From Cerioporus squamosus (taxonomy: Eukaryota > Basidiomycota > Agaricomycetes > Polyporales > Polyporaceae), in assembly GCA_022592435.1 (NCBI GenBank), contig JABYQS010000456.1, forward strand, positions 1 through 21,901: a stretch of 21,901 nt of DNA, in the 5' to 3' direction. The translations under genes were made by a program, and so were the position numbers. Each line of letters starts with the position of its first letter. Position 1 is the first letter of the stretch. Shown piece by piece: positions 8,729 to 17,228 of the stretch. The notes below the pieces were generated by a model. The model did not search any database. It saw only the letters and a list, made by a program, of their open reading frames with translations, and was not told the origin of the DNA.

Positions 8729-10024
8729 ATGCCTAGGACGATGTCAGAACCGGCGCCTGCAGGTGCGGGCACGCAAGCAGGAGGGGATTCTCTGGAAGGC
8801 CAGATCGGCGGCTCAATCACCTCCAGAAATTCGCCGCGAACCTCTCGACCGCAAAGACCGAGGAAGCCAAAAGCGGGGAATGAGTTGACCCCATCCCCTC
8901 TTTATCCGCATGTCCTGGCAACAGAGTGCTTGATGCAATGGTCGACAAGGGCAGGAGTGGAGTACCGGTCGCGCATCAGTGCAACACTACCGCCCGGAGT
9001 GGTGAAGGCTATGTTGGAGATAGCCCAGAGAGGTCTGGAGGAAGGCACGGTGTCAAACTATGGGGCAGGGCTACTGCAGTACCACCAGCTGTGCAATGAG
9101 TACGGCATAGCGGAGGATGACCGCTTCCCAGCACTGGAGTATCTGATCGCAGCACTCATCTCCAGGCACATGGGAACAGTCCAGGCCAAGACCATCAGCA
9201 GATGGCTCTCAGGCCTCCGCTTCTTTCTTGCAGTCAATGGAGTTGAGTGGTGCACGAAGGACTTGCTTCTGATAGAATATGCGAAGAAAGGCTCCAAGAA
9301 GGCTGCGACGCCGAGCAAGCCACCAAGACCACCGATGACGCACAAAGACATGGAGGCGCTAGTCAACGCGCTCGACATGGGCAACACATTTGATGTCGTG
9401 GTTTTCGCTCTCACATGCACGGTGTTCTGGGGGTGCCAGCGGCTGGGCGAGCTGACCGTGCCCTCGGTGAATGCATTCGATCCCGAGCGGCACGTCGCAA
9501 GGAGCATGAAGATTGGGTACCGCACCATATGATTGGGTGCGAGGTATGCGACTTTCGACATCCCATGGATGAAGTCGACGGGCAGGGAAGGAGCAGACGT
9601 GGTGCTCACTGGGATAAGCGGGTTCTTGGACCCCGTAACAGCGCTGCAGCATCATGTGGAGACCAACAAGGGTGTCCCGGGCACAGCACCGCTCTTCGCA
9701 TTCGAGTCGGCAGAGGCACAGGGATGGTCTCCCATGACGAGAGACTGGTTCCTGAACAGGTGCAATGCAGTATGGAAGTCGGTGAAACTAGCGCCGCTTA
9801 CGGGGCACTGTTTCCGGATCAGAGGGGCAAAAGAGCTACTCCTGCATGGAGTGCATCCGGACGTTGTGGCGATGCAAGGGACTTGGCATTCGGACGCATT
9901 TCTGAAGTATTGGTGGCGCATCGAGACAATCATTCCGCAATTTGTGTTGGAAGGGTCAGACGCAGCGCGCATAGAGAGGATGCAAGAGTCGATGCAGGAC
10001 TGGAGGCGTTGTAATAGGCTATGA
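8729..10024 (+). pseudogene. tyrosine recombinase of the DIRS-like element, one nonsense codon
   Basis: A tyrosine recombinase would integrate the circular DNA copy of the element in the nucleus. The ATG at 8729 overlaps the RT/RNase H stop (ATGCCTAG, 8729-8736), one frame away. A Pro/Arg-rich leader of about 50 residues is followed by an N-terminal core-binding-like helical domain (TVSNYGAGLLQYHQLCNEYG; ISRWLSGLRFFLAVNG) and the catalytic domain. The catalytic set is visible: Arg in WGCQRLGEL (9440), His and Arg in GHCFRIRG (9806 and 9815), Trp in GTWHSDAF in the place of the usual second His, and Tyr in FLKYWW (9908). The only clear lesion is TGA at 9530-9532 between YRTI and LGARYATF, in the same frame, probably a CGA-to-TGA change. 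The stop is at 10022. The full length of about 430 residues fits the family. Confidence 0.85.
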
Positions 10025-10802
10025 TGGTATGTATGGGTCGTATGTTACTTTGCCACCATGGGCAAAATGGCTCGCAGGGTGGGGGAGTTGGCAGTCCGAC
10101 TGTAGTGCTTCGTGTTGGTGGTGAGTCGGACTTGCCACCTCGCACTCGAGCGAGATTCCAATCAGCAACTGGAGTCGCAATTGTTCGCGGCATCAGAAGA
10201 TTTGCCGGGCAGAATCCTCGTTTCCCAGCGGATTCGGGGAACATGTCGGAAACACGGAACGCGTGGGTCACGTGACTGCATATCTGCAGATTTCCGGCCT
10301 GCCATGCGACAACGTGCCTGGCCACGACCTTGGGGTTCCTGGCAGGGTCCAGAACTTCCTGCTGTCGGATTCCTCGTCTCTCCCCACCCCACGAAGCTAC
10401 ACGGCCAACGGGGCGATTTGCAAGAATTGTAGCATTTGAGCCTTTGCAATCAATTCTATCGGCCATTTTGCAAGGATTTGCAGGACCTGGTGTGCCAGGC
10501 TCGGTGAGCTCTGCTTGATGCTCCGGCTCCCCACTTACCTTTGCTTATCCTCACCTGGACATCATAGTGAATTCCGACCGAATCCCGGCCCAAACTGACC
10601 TACAAAAGGCCAGGAGCTCAGAGGAACAACTCGACCCTGCTCTGTGTCGCTCTCCTCCCCTTCTCTCCCTTGTTTTGCAGCGGTGTCGCTCTCAGCCTCT
10701 GAGTCTCCACAGTCCACTAAGTGTGTGTCAAGCTTTCAAGTGTCATCCCCAAGGTGACTTCCAACTTCCGCCCACCCGTGCCCTTGCTGACATGACCGCA
10801 TC
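10025..10802. other. 3' flank of the DIRS-like element, no gene recognised
   Basis: Probably contains the element's 3' terminal region, but I found no match or inverted match to the sequence upstream of Gag. Notable are AT-rich aatttgcaag-type words near 10410-10490 and a CT-rich tract ending in TTTTGCAG at 10680. Open frames are short and unconvincing. Confidence 0.4.
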
Positions 10803-10958
10803 ATGATCCATGTTGAGGCCCGGTTGCTGGTAGAGTCTGAGAGACTTGCAGACCTGGTGATAACTCGCGCGCAGGTCGTCCAGGAAACTAGCTGGAATGC
10901 ACAGTTCGCACTCGATCACCGCATACTGTCACCCACCGAGGACTTGAAATTTCCGTGA
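10803..10958 (+). CDS. short open frame, unknown
   Basis: A 51-codon frame from ATG 10803 to TGA 10956. The peptide is hydrophilic and helical-looking (VEARLLVESERLADLVITRA), with no recognised domain. It could be an exon or remnant of a longer gene. Support is only the composition and an ATG. Confidence 0.15.
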   Translation: MIHVEARLLVESERLADLVITRAQVVQETSWNAQFALDHRILSPTEDLKFP

Positions 10959-11084
10959 GAAGACCGTATGGTGACTTGCATGTCCCGGACGCCGCTTGGA
11001 CATGCAGGTCCTACTCATCTCTTCCGCCCTCAGTTCGCCAACCGGTCCTCCAGAGCATCGCGTCAGGCGGGTAAAATGCATGCA

Positions 11085-11169
11085 TGCGGCAAAAGGGGTT
11101 CGAACCAACTAATCTGATAATCTCGTGCATCGCCTAAATACAGCGAGGTAACCGCTGCGCTACATGAAC
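11085..11169 (-). other. tRNA-like sequence with pol III A and B boxes (tRNA relic or SINE head)
   Basis: On the minus strand TAGCGCAGCGGT (11162-11151) fits the A-box consensus TRGCNNAGYNGG, and GGTTCGAACC (11106-11097) fits the B-box GGTTCGANNCC. The boxes are about 55 nt apart, within the range used by RNA polymerase III. The D-arm and T-stem do not pair properly (T-stem only two pairs), so it is not a functional tRNA. A run of four T follows the B box. A tRNA pseudogene or tRNA-derived SINE is likely. Confidence 0.4.
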
Positions 11170-11249
11170 TGCATGAGCACAATGATCGACCGTTATCTGC
11201 GGAACTATGTACAGCAACGCAACGCGACCCGCATTCAGATCTCCTGTTG

Positions 11250-11710
11250 CGCTGGGGCGCTCGGTATTCCGCATGCGTCCGGGGCGTGCGGTCGCAAGCA
11301 GCTGCCCATCTGCACGCCGTTCAATGGCAACGGGGAGGAACGTGGAAGCCGGCGCGGCTTGAGGTAGGCTGGAAGGACGGCGGTCGAGCGGTGGACTGGC
11401 GAAGATGATGCTCTGACCACGGCTACTAGCAATAGCATAGGTCGAGGGAGCCACGTGCACGAGTCATGATCAGTGCCCATGTCTCGCCGCCGTAAGAGTA
11501 TGGCAACTAACCTCGCAGATGACATAGCGCCGCGCAGCACTTGAAGCGTAGCAGGTGCTTCGCGGTGCTGCCAGTGGCCCGGGTGCGGTCGGTGCTCGGC
11601 AGCTCCGCATGCGTCCGGGACGTGCGACTGCAAGCCACCGCCGATGTGCACGCCTTGCTATCCCGACGAGAGTAGATGCAGATGCCGGTGTCGACGAAAG
11701 TAGGCTGGCG
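11250..11710. repeat. diverged repeat module, copies 1 and 2
   Basis: Copy 1 (about 11250-11338) and copy 2 (about 11586-11672) share the order ccgcatgcgtccggg(a/g)cgtgcg, a ctgcaagc-like word, and atgtgcacgcc-(12 nt)-cgacgag or cgggga. Each is followed by gtaggctgg-(aa/cg)-ggacgg. The intervening stretch (gcacgagtca..., tgacatagcgccgcgcagc) is also found at 17495-17585. Four further copies lie at 17.2-17.84 kb. Confidence 0.7.
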
Positions 11711-12395
11711 GAGGACGGGGGACGGGGGACGGGGAGAAGAGCGCTGCGCAGGCGGGATGGCGGAGCGCAAGCAACGTACGGGGCCACGGACGGGCGCGCG
11801 CCCCGCCCCGCCCCTTGCTGACAAAGCCGCACAGCTTCTGGCAGGCGGACCGACCGCCGAGATGCGGTGGCACTTCGACCTGCCCCATATGCATGTCGGA
11901 CTCGCCCGTCTGCTCTCTCTACGACTTGCTAACCTCGGCTTCCTTTCTCTTCTCGGCGACAATCGCAAGCATCCGGATTTGATTCCATTCTCCTCTCCGC
12001 CTGCCATCTATGGCAGCTCGATCTCGTCTCTCCATCTTCTCCCTCGCGCCAACTCCCTCGTCGTCTCATCCCGTCATCCATTCGTGCCACTCGCTAACGG
12101 TTCCCCGGCATCGAGGTTCCGCGGCCGTCGCCTTCGCGTCCCAGCCATGCAGAACTCCTTCCTTGTGTGGAGCAATCGGCGATATGCATGGCTTCTCTAC
12201 GTGGTCCTTTGTGTACGCAGTCGTACTGTCCTAGGCCTCATTGGTCATGAAGTGCGTCACGCTTCTGATCCTGCCAGTTAATGTTGTCCAGTCCCTTATG
12301 CCTTCTCCGGAGCGCTCCACCTCTGAGCCGCACCCTTAAAAAATCTGGGAAGTAGCGATCCCGGTCAGCAATCCCCCGACGAACCCCACACCGAC
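11711..12395. other. no gene recognised; upstream region of the GRF gene
   Basis: Contains a GGGGAC-rich stretch (11715-11740), CT-rich tracts and short frames on both strands without recognisable domains. The last 100 bases presumably hold the promoter of the gene starting at 12396; no clear TATA box is seen, only a run of A at 12339-12344. Confidence 0.35.
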
Positions 12396-12906
12396 ATGAC
12401 CAGACGGCGCTGCTATACCAAGCCTACCAGATCTCACTATGAATGTCCTGTCTGCAAGAAACCTTTGGTCGTTCGTCGATGCATGAACGCGAAGTACGCG
12501 ATGTATGGCTGTATGTATGTTCAGGTATGTATTCCTAGCCGTCTCTGCCCTTCCCTCTCCGAAGAACATCCTCATTATCGTCATATGCCCACCTCCGCAG
12601 TGTAAACAACATCTCGCTCCGTACGAGGGCTGGCCGGCGAGATTCGAATGGGTAACGAACTGGTACTATTCCGGAGACGAGGCGCAGCCGCCACCCTTGT
12701 TTCCTTCGGCGCTGCCCCTGGATGTTGGTGCATCAAGAAAGGTACGTGAACCAGAGGCACTTCTTTGAGGGATTGGCCGCTGATCGTCCAACACCGGCAC
12801 ACAGAGTGTGGAACGTATGCGCGGCAACAACGCTGGAGCGCGAGTTGTAATCGACCTCACCCTACCCGAGGAAGGCACCATCGACAACCCAATCATACTG
12901 ATGTAA
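12396..12906 (+). CDS. GRF-like zinc-finger mini-protein with a C-terminal SUMO-interacting motif
   Basis: Three exons, 12396-12524, 12601-12741 and 12805-12906, join in phase 0 into a 123-residue protein. The introns are GTATGT...CCGCAG (76 nt) and GTACGT...CACACAG (63 nt). Residues 17-20 are CPVC, followed by KPL, then YGC (Cys39), Cys44 and RFEWV (57-61). This matches the layout of GRF-type zinc fingers (C..C..P......R, F/YxC, C, FxW), which bind single-stranded nucleic acid in other proteins. Exon 3 carries VVIDLT (104-109) followed by LPEE, a good match to a SUMO-interacting motif with acidic residues next to it. The first exon is basic (MTRRR). It is probably nuclear. An alternative last intron starting GTAAAG at 12903 could extend the C-terminus. 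No breaks are seen. Confidence 0.7.
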
Positions 12907-13350
12907 AGTCGATGACATACGTTGTGTAATATCTCGTCTCTGCAGCGCGATACTGTTAGTGTGCAAGGCATCCCGACGACGCCGGCGGCTGGCAGCTTGC
13001 CACACGTTGTCATCGCCGATCGGTAGCCGAGTCAGTATACCGGTTCATAAGCAGCTTCTGACACACATCACAGTGGCTCGTAGACGTGCTCTATGAGTAT
13101 GAACACTCGCCAAGCAAGGCGGCGTCAGTTACTGGGCCCCGTTGTTCTTCAAGGCTGCGGATGCCGTCGACACCACCGTGCGTGGTGCGTTTTGCAGGGC
13201 ATACGGCTCTTCGAACCTATACCCGACTTCAGGCATCCGCGCTCTTCATAGACACGGCGAACGCTCACGTGCACCTCCTAAGTATATGCAGGTGCGCAGG
13301 CCGCGTCGCTGCTCCCCGGGTCTCGACTGCACGCGTATGCTAGCCTAAGA
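12907..13350 (+). other. unassigned, coding-like patches
   Basis: Short patches read like exons (ARQGGVSYWAPLFFKAADAVD-like composition around 13110-13170 in one frame; PTTPAAGSLPHVVIADR around 12970-13024), but no frame continues and no domain is recognised. They may be further exons or remnants of a gene downstream of the GRF gene. Confidence 0.25.
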
Positions 13351-13359
13351 CATTCAGTC

Positions 13360-13880
13360 AGTCGGCTTGATGACGCTGGACTGCGTATCCTTCCAGTGCG
13401 TCCGAGTGAGTCGAGGTACTTTGGGGTGCCTTCCAGGTCTTCAATGCTCGCGCGAACCACTAGATGCTCCTTCATATGTTGGAACCCTGCAGCATGACGA
13501 TCTCTCCCGCCGAGACCGGCTTCTTCCCTCAACCTTCCCCGAGGCGGGGCAGTCGCACATCCGTGATGTGTGCTTTGTTGCGGCCACTGAGCTCCATGCC
13601 TGCATGCCCCACAGCGAGCTTCTTCGGGTCCCAGCGGATATATGATGTGATTTTTCTGATTCAAGCCCCCGAAGGTTCTCCCGCGCACTAATTCCTTATA
13701 TCGGTCATAAACCCTCGCCGGATACACCGTTCCTCCAGGCCCGCTACCGATGTCTTCCGCCAAATTGAAACTCGCCGTACTAGTACAGCAGGTTCTTTGC
13801 TGCGGCCCCATATGAAAGGTGACAACGACGATTTAGACAGATTCTTACCGAGCTCTGGGACCGCTACTGACATTCGACGA
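13360..13880 (-). pseudogene. unassigned minus-strand gene remnant
   Basis: The minus strand reads as coding in patches: ATG at 13870 with PELG followed by GTAAGA (possible donor near 13845), then ASFNLAEDIGSGPGGTVYPA (about 13770) and VYDRYKELVRGRTFGGLNQK, continuing as NHIIYPLGPEEAR (about 13640). After a frame change come ELSGRNKAHITDVRLPRLGE (about 13570) and SAGEIVMLQGSN (about 13500). Frame changes and stops in the later part point to decay. The family is not recognised. Confidence 0.35.
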
Positions 13881-14168
13881 CCCGCCCGGCGCCGCCAATA
13901 GCCGCCGCCAGTCGCCTCTTAGCCGCACCGGTCGTAAAAGCCATGGCGTAGAGCACGAGACGCATATCCTCTTGAAGTGTCACAAGGAGTGCCTGGTGCA
14001 ATTGCCACTTGGGGCACGGCGACTTCTTAACCTCGTCCTCTTCCTGCGCGGTGAGTGGCAGTGGCTTTCGAGTCGGTATATTCGTTGATGCTGTAGTACA
14101 AGATCCCCGTCGGCCGTTCGCGCAGCGTACTACCAAGGATACACGGCGTGTCGGGACGACTCAGGCCG
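13864..14168 (-). other. open minus-strand frame, possibly an exon
   Basis: A frame without an early ATG reads KPLPLTAQEEDEVKKSPCPK and then WQLHQALLVTLQEDMRLVLY to a TAG at 13866. A credible splice acceptor (CTCAC...CGCAG) precedes EEDEV. The composition looks like a real helical protein, but no start, partner exon or domain could be fixed. Confidence 0.3.
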
Positions 14169-14172
14169 CTAG

Positions 14173-14610
14173 TTGAGCGACTCCTCAAGACGGCGCACGG
14201 GTATCCTCCGCGAACGGTGGCGGCGGACGAATCCAGGCGCGGTCATGCGGAGAGACGACTCACCAGAGACGAACCAAGGCCCTGCTGCTCCTGGCGACCC
14301 TCGCCGGCTATCCCAGCGCGGCAGCTCGCCCACGCGTGACGAAGCATCGACTGATGCGCACAAGTCGTCTGAAGAAGGACTGGCTCACGACGATCACAAA
14401 GCGTCAGGTGCGCATCCTCTACTTGACTCGGTGTCCATTGATACAGCCCGTTCGTCTACGCAAGACGAGACGCGGTCCTGCTGCGACAAGTCATCGTCCT
14501 CCCCGTCATTGATGCCGCGTGTGTTCCAATGCCATGGGACACATTATGTTCACGAGTTCCCGTTGTTGCCACGTCATCAGGCAGGAAGTTTCGCGCGTAC
14601 AATAACAGCA
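14173..14610 (+). other. open plus-strand frame rich in Ser, Asp and Arg, uncertain
   Basis: Open from 14173 to 14622 without an ATG at its beginning. It reads as a disordered, Ser/Asp-rich peptide (DDSPETNQGPAAPGD; SSTQDETRSCCDKSSSSPSL) and could be an exon. The end runs into the tandem repeat at 14612. No domain seen. Confidence 0.25.
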
Positions 14611-14611
14611 A

Positions 14612-14950
14612 GGATGACATAACGGCGGGCGGGCGGGTAACGCAAAGAGTGGGGTGAGGTTCATGTAGAGTATGGTGGTAAGAGGGCTACGTAGGATGGG
14701 GAGAAGATCATGACTTAGAGGGAGGTGCAGCCCAATAGAGAGCGAGGAATGCGTAACGTTCCGACGGATGACATAACGGCGGGCGTGCGGGCGTGTGGGC
14801 GTGCGGGCGTGTGGGCGTGCGGGCGTGCGGGCGTGCGGGTAACGTAGGGAGTGGGTGAGGCTCTCATGTAGAGTACGGTGCAAGGGTTACCTAGGATGGG
14901 GAGACAATTAATACCTATCGGCAGGGATAACCTAACAGAGAGCGAGGAAT
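14612..14950. repeat. tandem duplication, about 154-bp unit, two diverged copies
   Basis: Unit A (14612-14765) and unit B (14766 to about 14950) share ggatgacataacggcggg, gggtaacg, gagtgggtgagg-like, catgtagagta, taggatggggaga and agagcgaggaat in the same order. B is longer because of a minisatellite. A partial third start (aaatgacgtaacg) follows at about 14951. Confidence 0.85.
14779..14834 (+). repeat. 8-bp minisatellite, seven units
   Basis: Seven units of G(C/T)GGGCGT occupy 14779-14834 inside the second copy of the larger duplication. The first copy has only a short gcgggcgggcggg stretch at the same place. Confidence 0.95.
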
Positions 14951-15055
14951 AAATGACGTAACGACCGGACAGTGGAGGAGAATCATGGAGGGCGACCACC
15001 GACGTATATATGTTGCAACCCTGGTCGTGCAAATTGCATTCTGCAGTAGTCGATA

Positions 15056-15864
15056 CTAAGTACCTCGACGTCTGTTTTCGAACCTGTTGCCATACGTGAG
15101 TTGTTGAGATGGACACAAACAATGAATGTGATCGTACCAGTTATTCACAGCGACCAAGTCGACGCCGACCTCGACCGCGATTCGAGATCGATCTGTCACA
15201 CCCGGCTTTGGGTTCCTCAGATAGTACATCTCGAGGATGGCTTTTTGCTCGTGAGTGAAGCGGGTACGAGGCCTCTGTAGGTCATGAGGACCCCGAGTCG
15301 GCTGAGCAGAACTCCAGGAGGCATCTACAGCTCTTGTGGTGAGAAACCTGTTGTGGAGTGAGTAAGTAACGAAGACATAGGATGTGAGGGTCCACGCGCT
15401 CACCAATTCGCCACAGCTTCGGACGACATCCCAGTGGCGCTGCACAACTCGTACTGTTGTTGCAGAGTAGGTTTCTTACTCTTCCTCGTGTAGAATTCCG
15501 CCAGTATCGCCTCGGGTTGTAATCCCCTTGTGACCGCTGCAGATCCGGACATTGAAGGGCCCATGTAGCGCGAGGGAGAGGGGGCGATGTCGTGCGCGTG
15601 CATGTACATGGGCGGGTGGCAACTGGACGTCGCTTGCGAACTAACGGAGCTGACCCTGTGCTTCTGCCTGTCTGTCTCCGTGTACATGGACTGTGGGTTC
15701 GCGTGCGGGGCGTGGAGATTGGAGGGCATGGTGACGGCCTGGCCACTCTGACCCTCTGACCGGTTCCAGCCGGTCAGTGACGAGTAGGAACTCATCTTTG
15801 ATGGAGGGAGGTCAGATGGGGCGCATGCAAGGAACCCGTCATCTCGGGGAAGGCTGGTCGACAT
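15056..15864 (-). CDS. double-homeodomain protein
   Basis: Exons 15864-15404, 15347-15138 and 15083-15056 (minus) join into 232 residues. The introns, 15403-15348 (GTGAGC...CAACAG, 56 nt) and 15137-15084 (GTACGA...CAACAG, 54 nt), both split the Trp codon of a homeodomain recognition helix after TG (phase 2). Homeodomain 1 (about 107-166) has PEAILAEFYTRKSKKPT and SEAVANWFLTTR, so the invariant Asn51 is Thr. Homeodomain 2 (about 177-232) is canonical: TRFTHEQKAILEMYY, NPKP, VNNWFENRRRG, with Phe8, Leu16, Trp48, Phe49, Asn51 and Arg53. The protein ends two residues after the second helix 3. Residues 1-105 are Ser/Pro/His/Met-rich and probably disordered. ATG 15864 is chosen because TATAAAAA lies 50 bp upstream; an ATG at 15907 is too close to it. 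It is probably a nuclear DNA-binding regulator. Confidence 0.8.
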
Positions 15865-15913
15865 GAGGAGCACAGGAAAGGCTGTTGACTGGTGTCGAGG
15901 AACTCATCCTGAA

Positions 15914-15921
15914 TTTTTATA
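15914..15921 (-). promoter_or_regulatory. TATA box of the double-homeodomain gene
   Basis: TATAAAAA on the minus strand, 50 bp upstream of ATG 15864, matching the consensus and the usual distance to a short 5' leader. Confidence 0.6.
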
Positions 15922-15924
15922 TCG

Positions 15925-17140
15925 AGCCTGCCGACAAGTCAAAGCGGAGAGCGACATGAAGCATGAAGCACAATACGACGACGTTGAGGGGCCGGTCAAA
16001 GCTCGAACCAATGCGTTGATGTTGAGCTTGGACACAGGCAGGTCGGCACCCTTGGGGGAACTCGTAGGCGGTCTCATCTCATAGCGGCCGCAATGGGCTC
16101 CCGTCATCGCTTGCAAGAGGCCCAAGCGAGTCAGCCTGGACTGAGAGCAATGCGGTGAACAGCTATGAAGATGGCGCCTTCCCACGGCACCGAGTATGAG
16201 CGACCGGACATTGTTCCGTGAAAGGAAGGCGCCGCCGCACGCAGGCCACAAATCCCCACTACTCGACCTGTCATGTATCCTGTGACATTGTAGCAACTTG
16301 CTGAGCCGAGTAGGCCGGGACTTCTGCGAGGCCACGCTGAAGTCACAATCACGGCAACTGTCCACGCCCGCCTTGGGTTCTACGGTGCTGTCGCGAGCCA
16401 GTGTGCCGATACTACGCGAACTAGTGTCGTCTTGCTGTACCACCACCAACTCAAGTCTGACGGTTGAACAAGCTCCTGCGTACTAAGGCCGAGCTAGCCA
16501 ACCAATATTTTCGTTGGTCTGATAGTTGCAGCATGCTCCCGGACGGTTCACCGTAGTCAACGCACCGGCCCAGTCATCTGAGGCGTGGAGATGTCGTATC
16601 GAGGTCGCCGAACATTCCGTCGAGGGCTATCCATGCTACGTTCTGTGCAACGGCTTCTTGTAGCCAACGATGTGCTCGGCCCCGGACGCTTCCCCGGCGC
16701 TAAAGATGCCTCGACGTGGCGCCCTCCCGTAGTGACATAGCAGTATGCGTACGACATGGGCTAGGTGACATGCGCCGACACAGCTAAGAAGCGAAAGAGA
16801 CGAACTGCTGCAGCTCATGTAGCGATTCGGCTGTTTCACGATAGAACATAATAATTGGCCTGACATGCGCAACGTAGTGGACTCCGCAGGATAGCCTCAC
16901 GGACGTACATCTCCAAGCAGAATCCAGACGAACCGCGATTACTCTCGGAGAGAGCATGCAAAGCGATAGGTGGTGGAGGCATCCAGGTTGAAGCTAGAGG
17001 ACGACCCCACGAACGAGGGAGGGGAGGAGATGTGCGGATAACGAGCGTGTACGACCGTGGCGAGACGGGCGCTGATGATGCACAGAGCGGGACAGGCAGA
17101 GAGAGAGCCAAGGGACAAAGCACAGAAACGAGCACTCACC
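15925..17140. other. no gene recognised
   Basis: Many short frames occur on both strands with no domain, intron pattern or repeat that I can support. The 15-bp word gtactaaggccgagc (16480-16494) is also at 3605-3619, which may be chance. Confidence 0.4.
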
Positions 17141-17228
17141 CATCAACGCGCGACACTTCTTCGCGGTAGTTGGCGGAAGACAGGCTCTTGGACGGGCAGC
17201 AGGCGTTTCTGCAGACGGTAATGAGCGG

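Larger units (their letters stand above)
5229..8736 (+). pseudogene. pol: reverse transcriptase-RNase H of the DIRS-like element, interrupted and inactive
   Basis: Would copy the element RNA into DNA and remove the RNA. A possible start region (VITMYRADTFECALHK, 5228-5276) is cut off from the RT by a 570-bp linker. RT blocks are YGFPLGD (about 5905), YIQEQVDLGHMTGPY (about 6000), PFKSLPLAVTEKPG (about 6080), motif A LDIDTVFRRIP (6533-6565), FYIDHVVLFGI (about 6630), GLQGAVMD, and the YxDD-equivalent WVADLNNF (6744), where the first Asp is Ala. A 250-bp intron-like insertion sits at 6247-6496 and a 1-nt frameshift lies between about 6583 and 6597. RNase H begins at GIWVDTSTDWGVG (about 7258), is cut after IGWAKMIA (7396) by a 1-kb foreign block, and resumes with TIELAVRWLDELG (about 8425), VRSDNQG (about 8480) and VNQANAVSRG (about 8630), where the usual final Asp is Asn. 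The stop is 8734-8736. Confidence 0.85.
3794..10024 (+). mobile_element. degenerate DIRS-like tyrosine-recombinase retrotransposon
   Basis: The order Gag-like, reverse transcriptase, RNase H, tyrosine recombinase on one strand, with no DDE integrase and no aspartic protease recognised, is the DIRS-type arrangement. Such elements integrate with a tyrosine recombinase and usually leave no target duplication. The limits given are coding limits. Terminal repeats were looked for by eye in 3.3-3.8 and 10.02-10.9 kb and not found, so the true ends are unknown. The copy is dead: Gag, RT/RNase H and recombinase each have stops or frameshifts, and two foreign insertions break the RT/RNase H frame. Confidence 0.85.

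Noticed and set aside
11085..11169. Functional tRNA gene
   Set aside because: The boxes are good, but the D and T stems do not pair and no consistent anticodon arm could be drawn.
15056..15864. Mating-type HD locus
   Set aside because: A basidiomycete HD locus has divergently transcribed HD1 and HD2 genes, usually near a mitochondrial intermediate peptidase gene. Here both domains are in one protein and no such neighbours are seen.
3605..16494. 15-bp word gtactaaggccgagc shared by 3605-3619 and 16480-16494
   Set aside because: One 15-bp match in 22 kb is close to what chance allows, and the flanks do not align.
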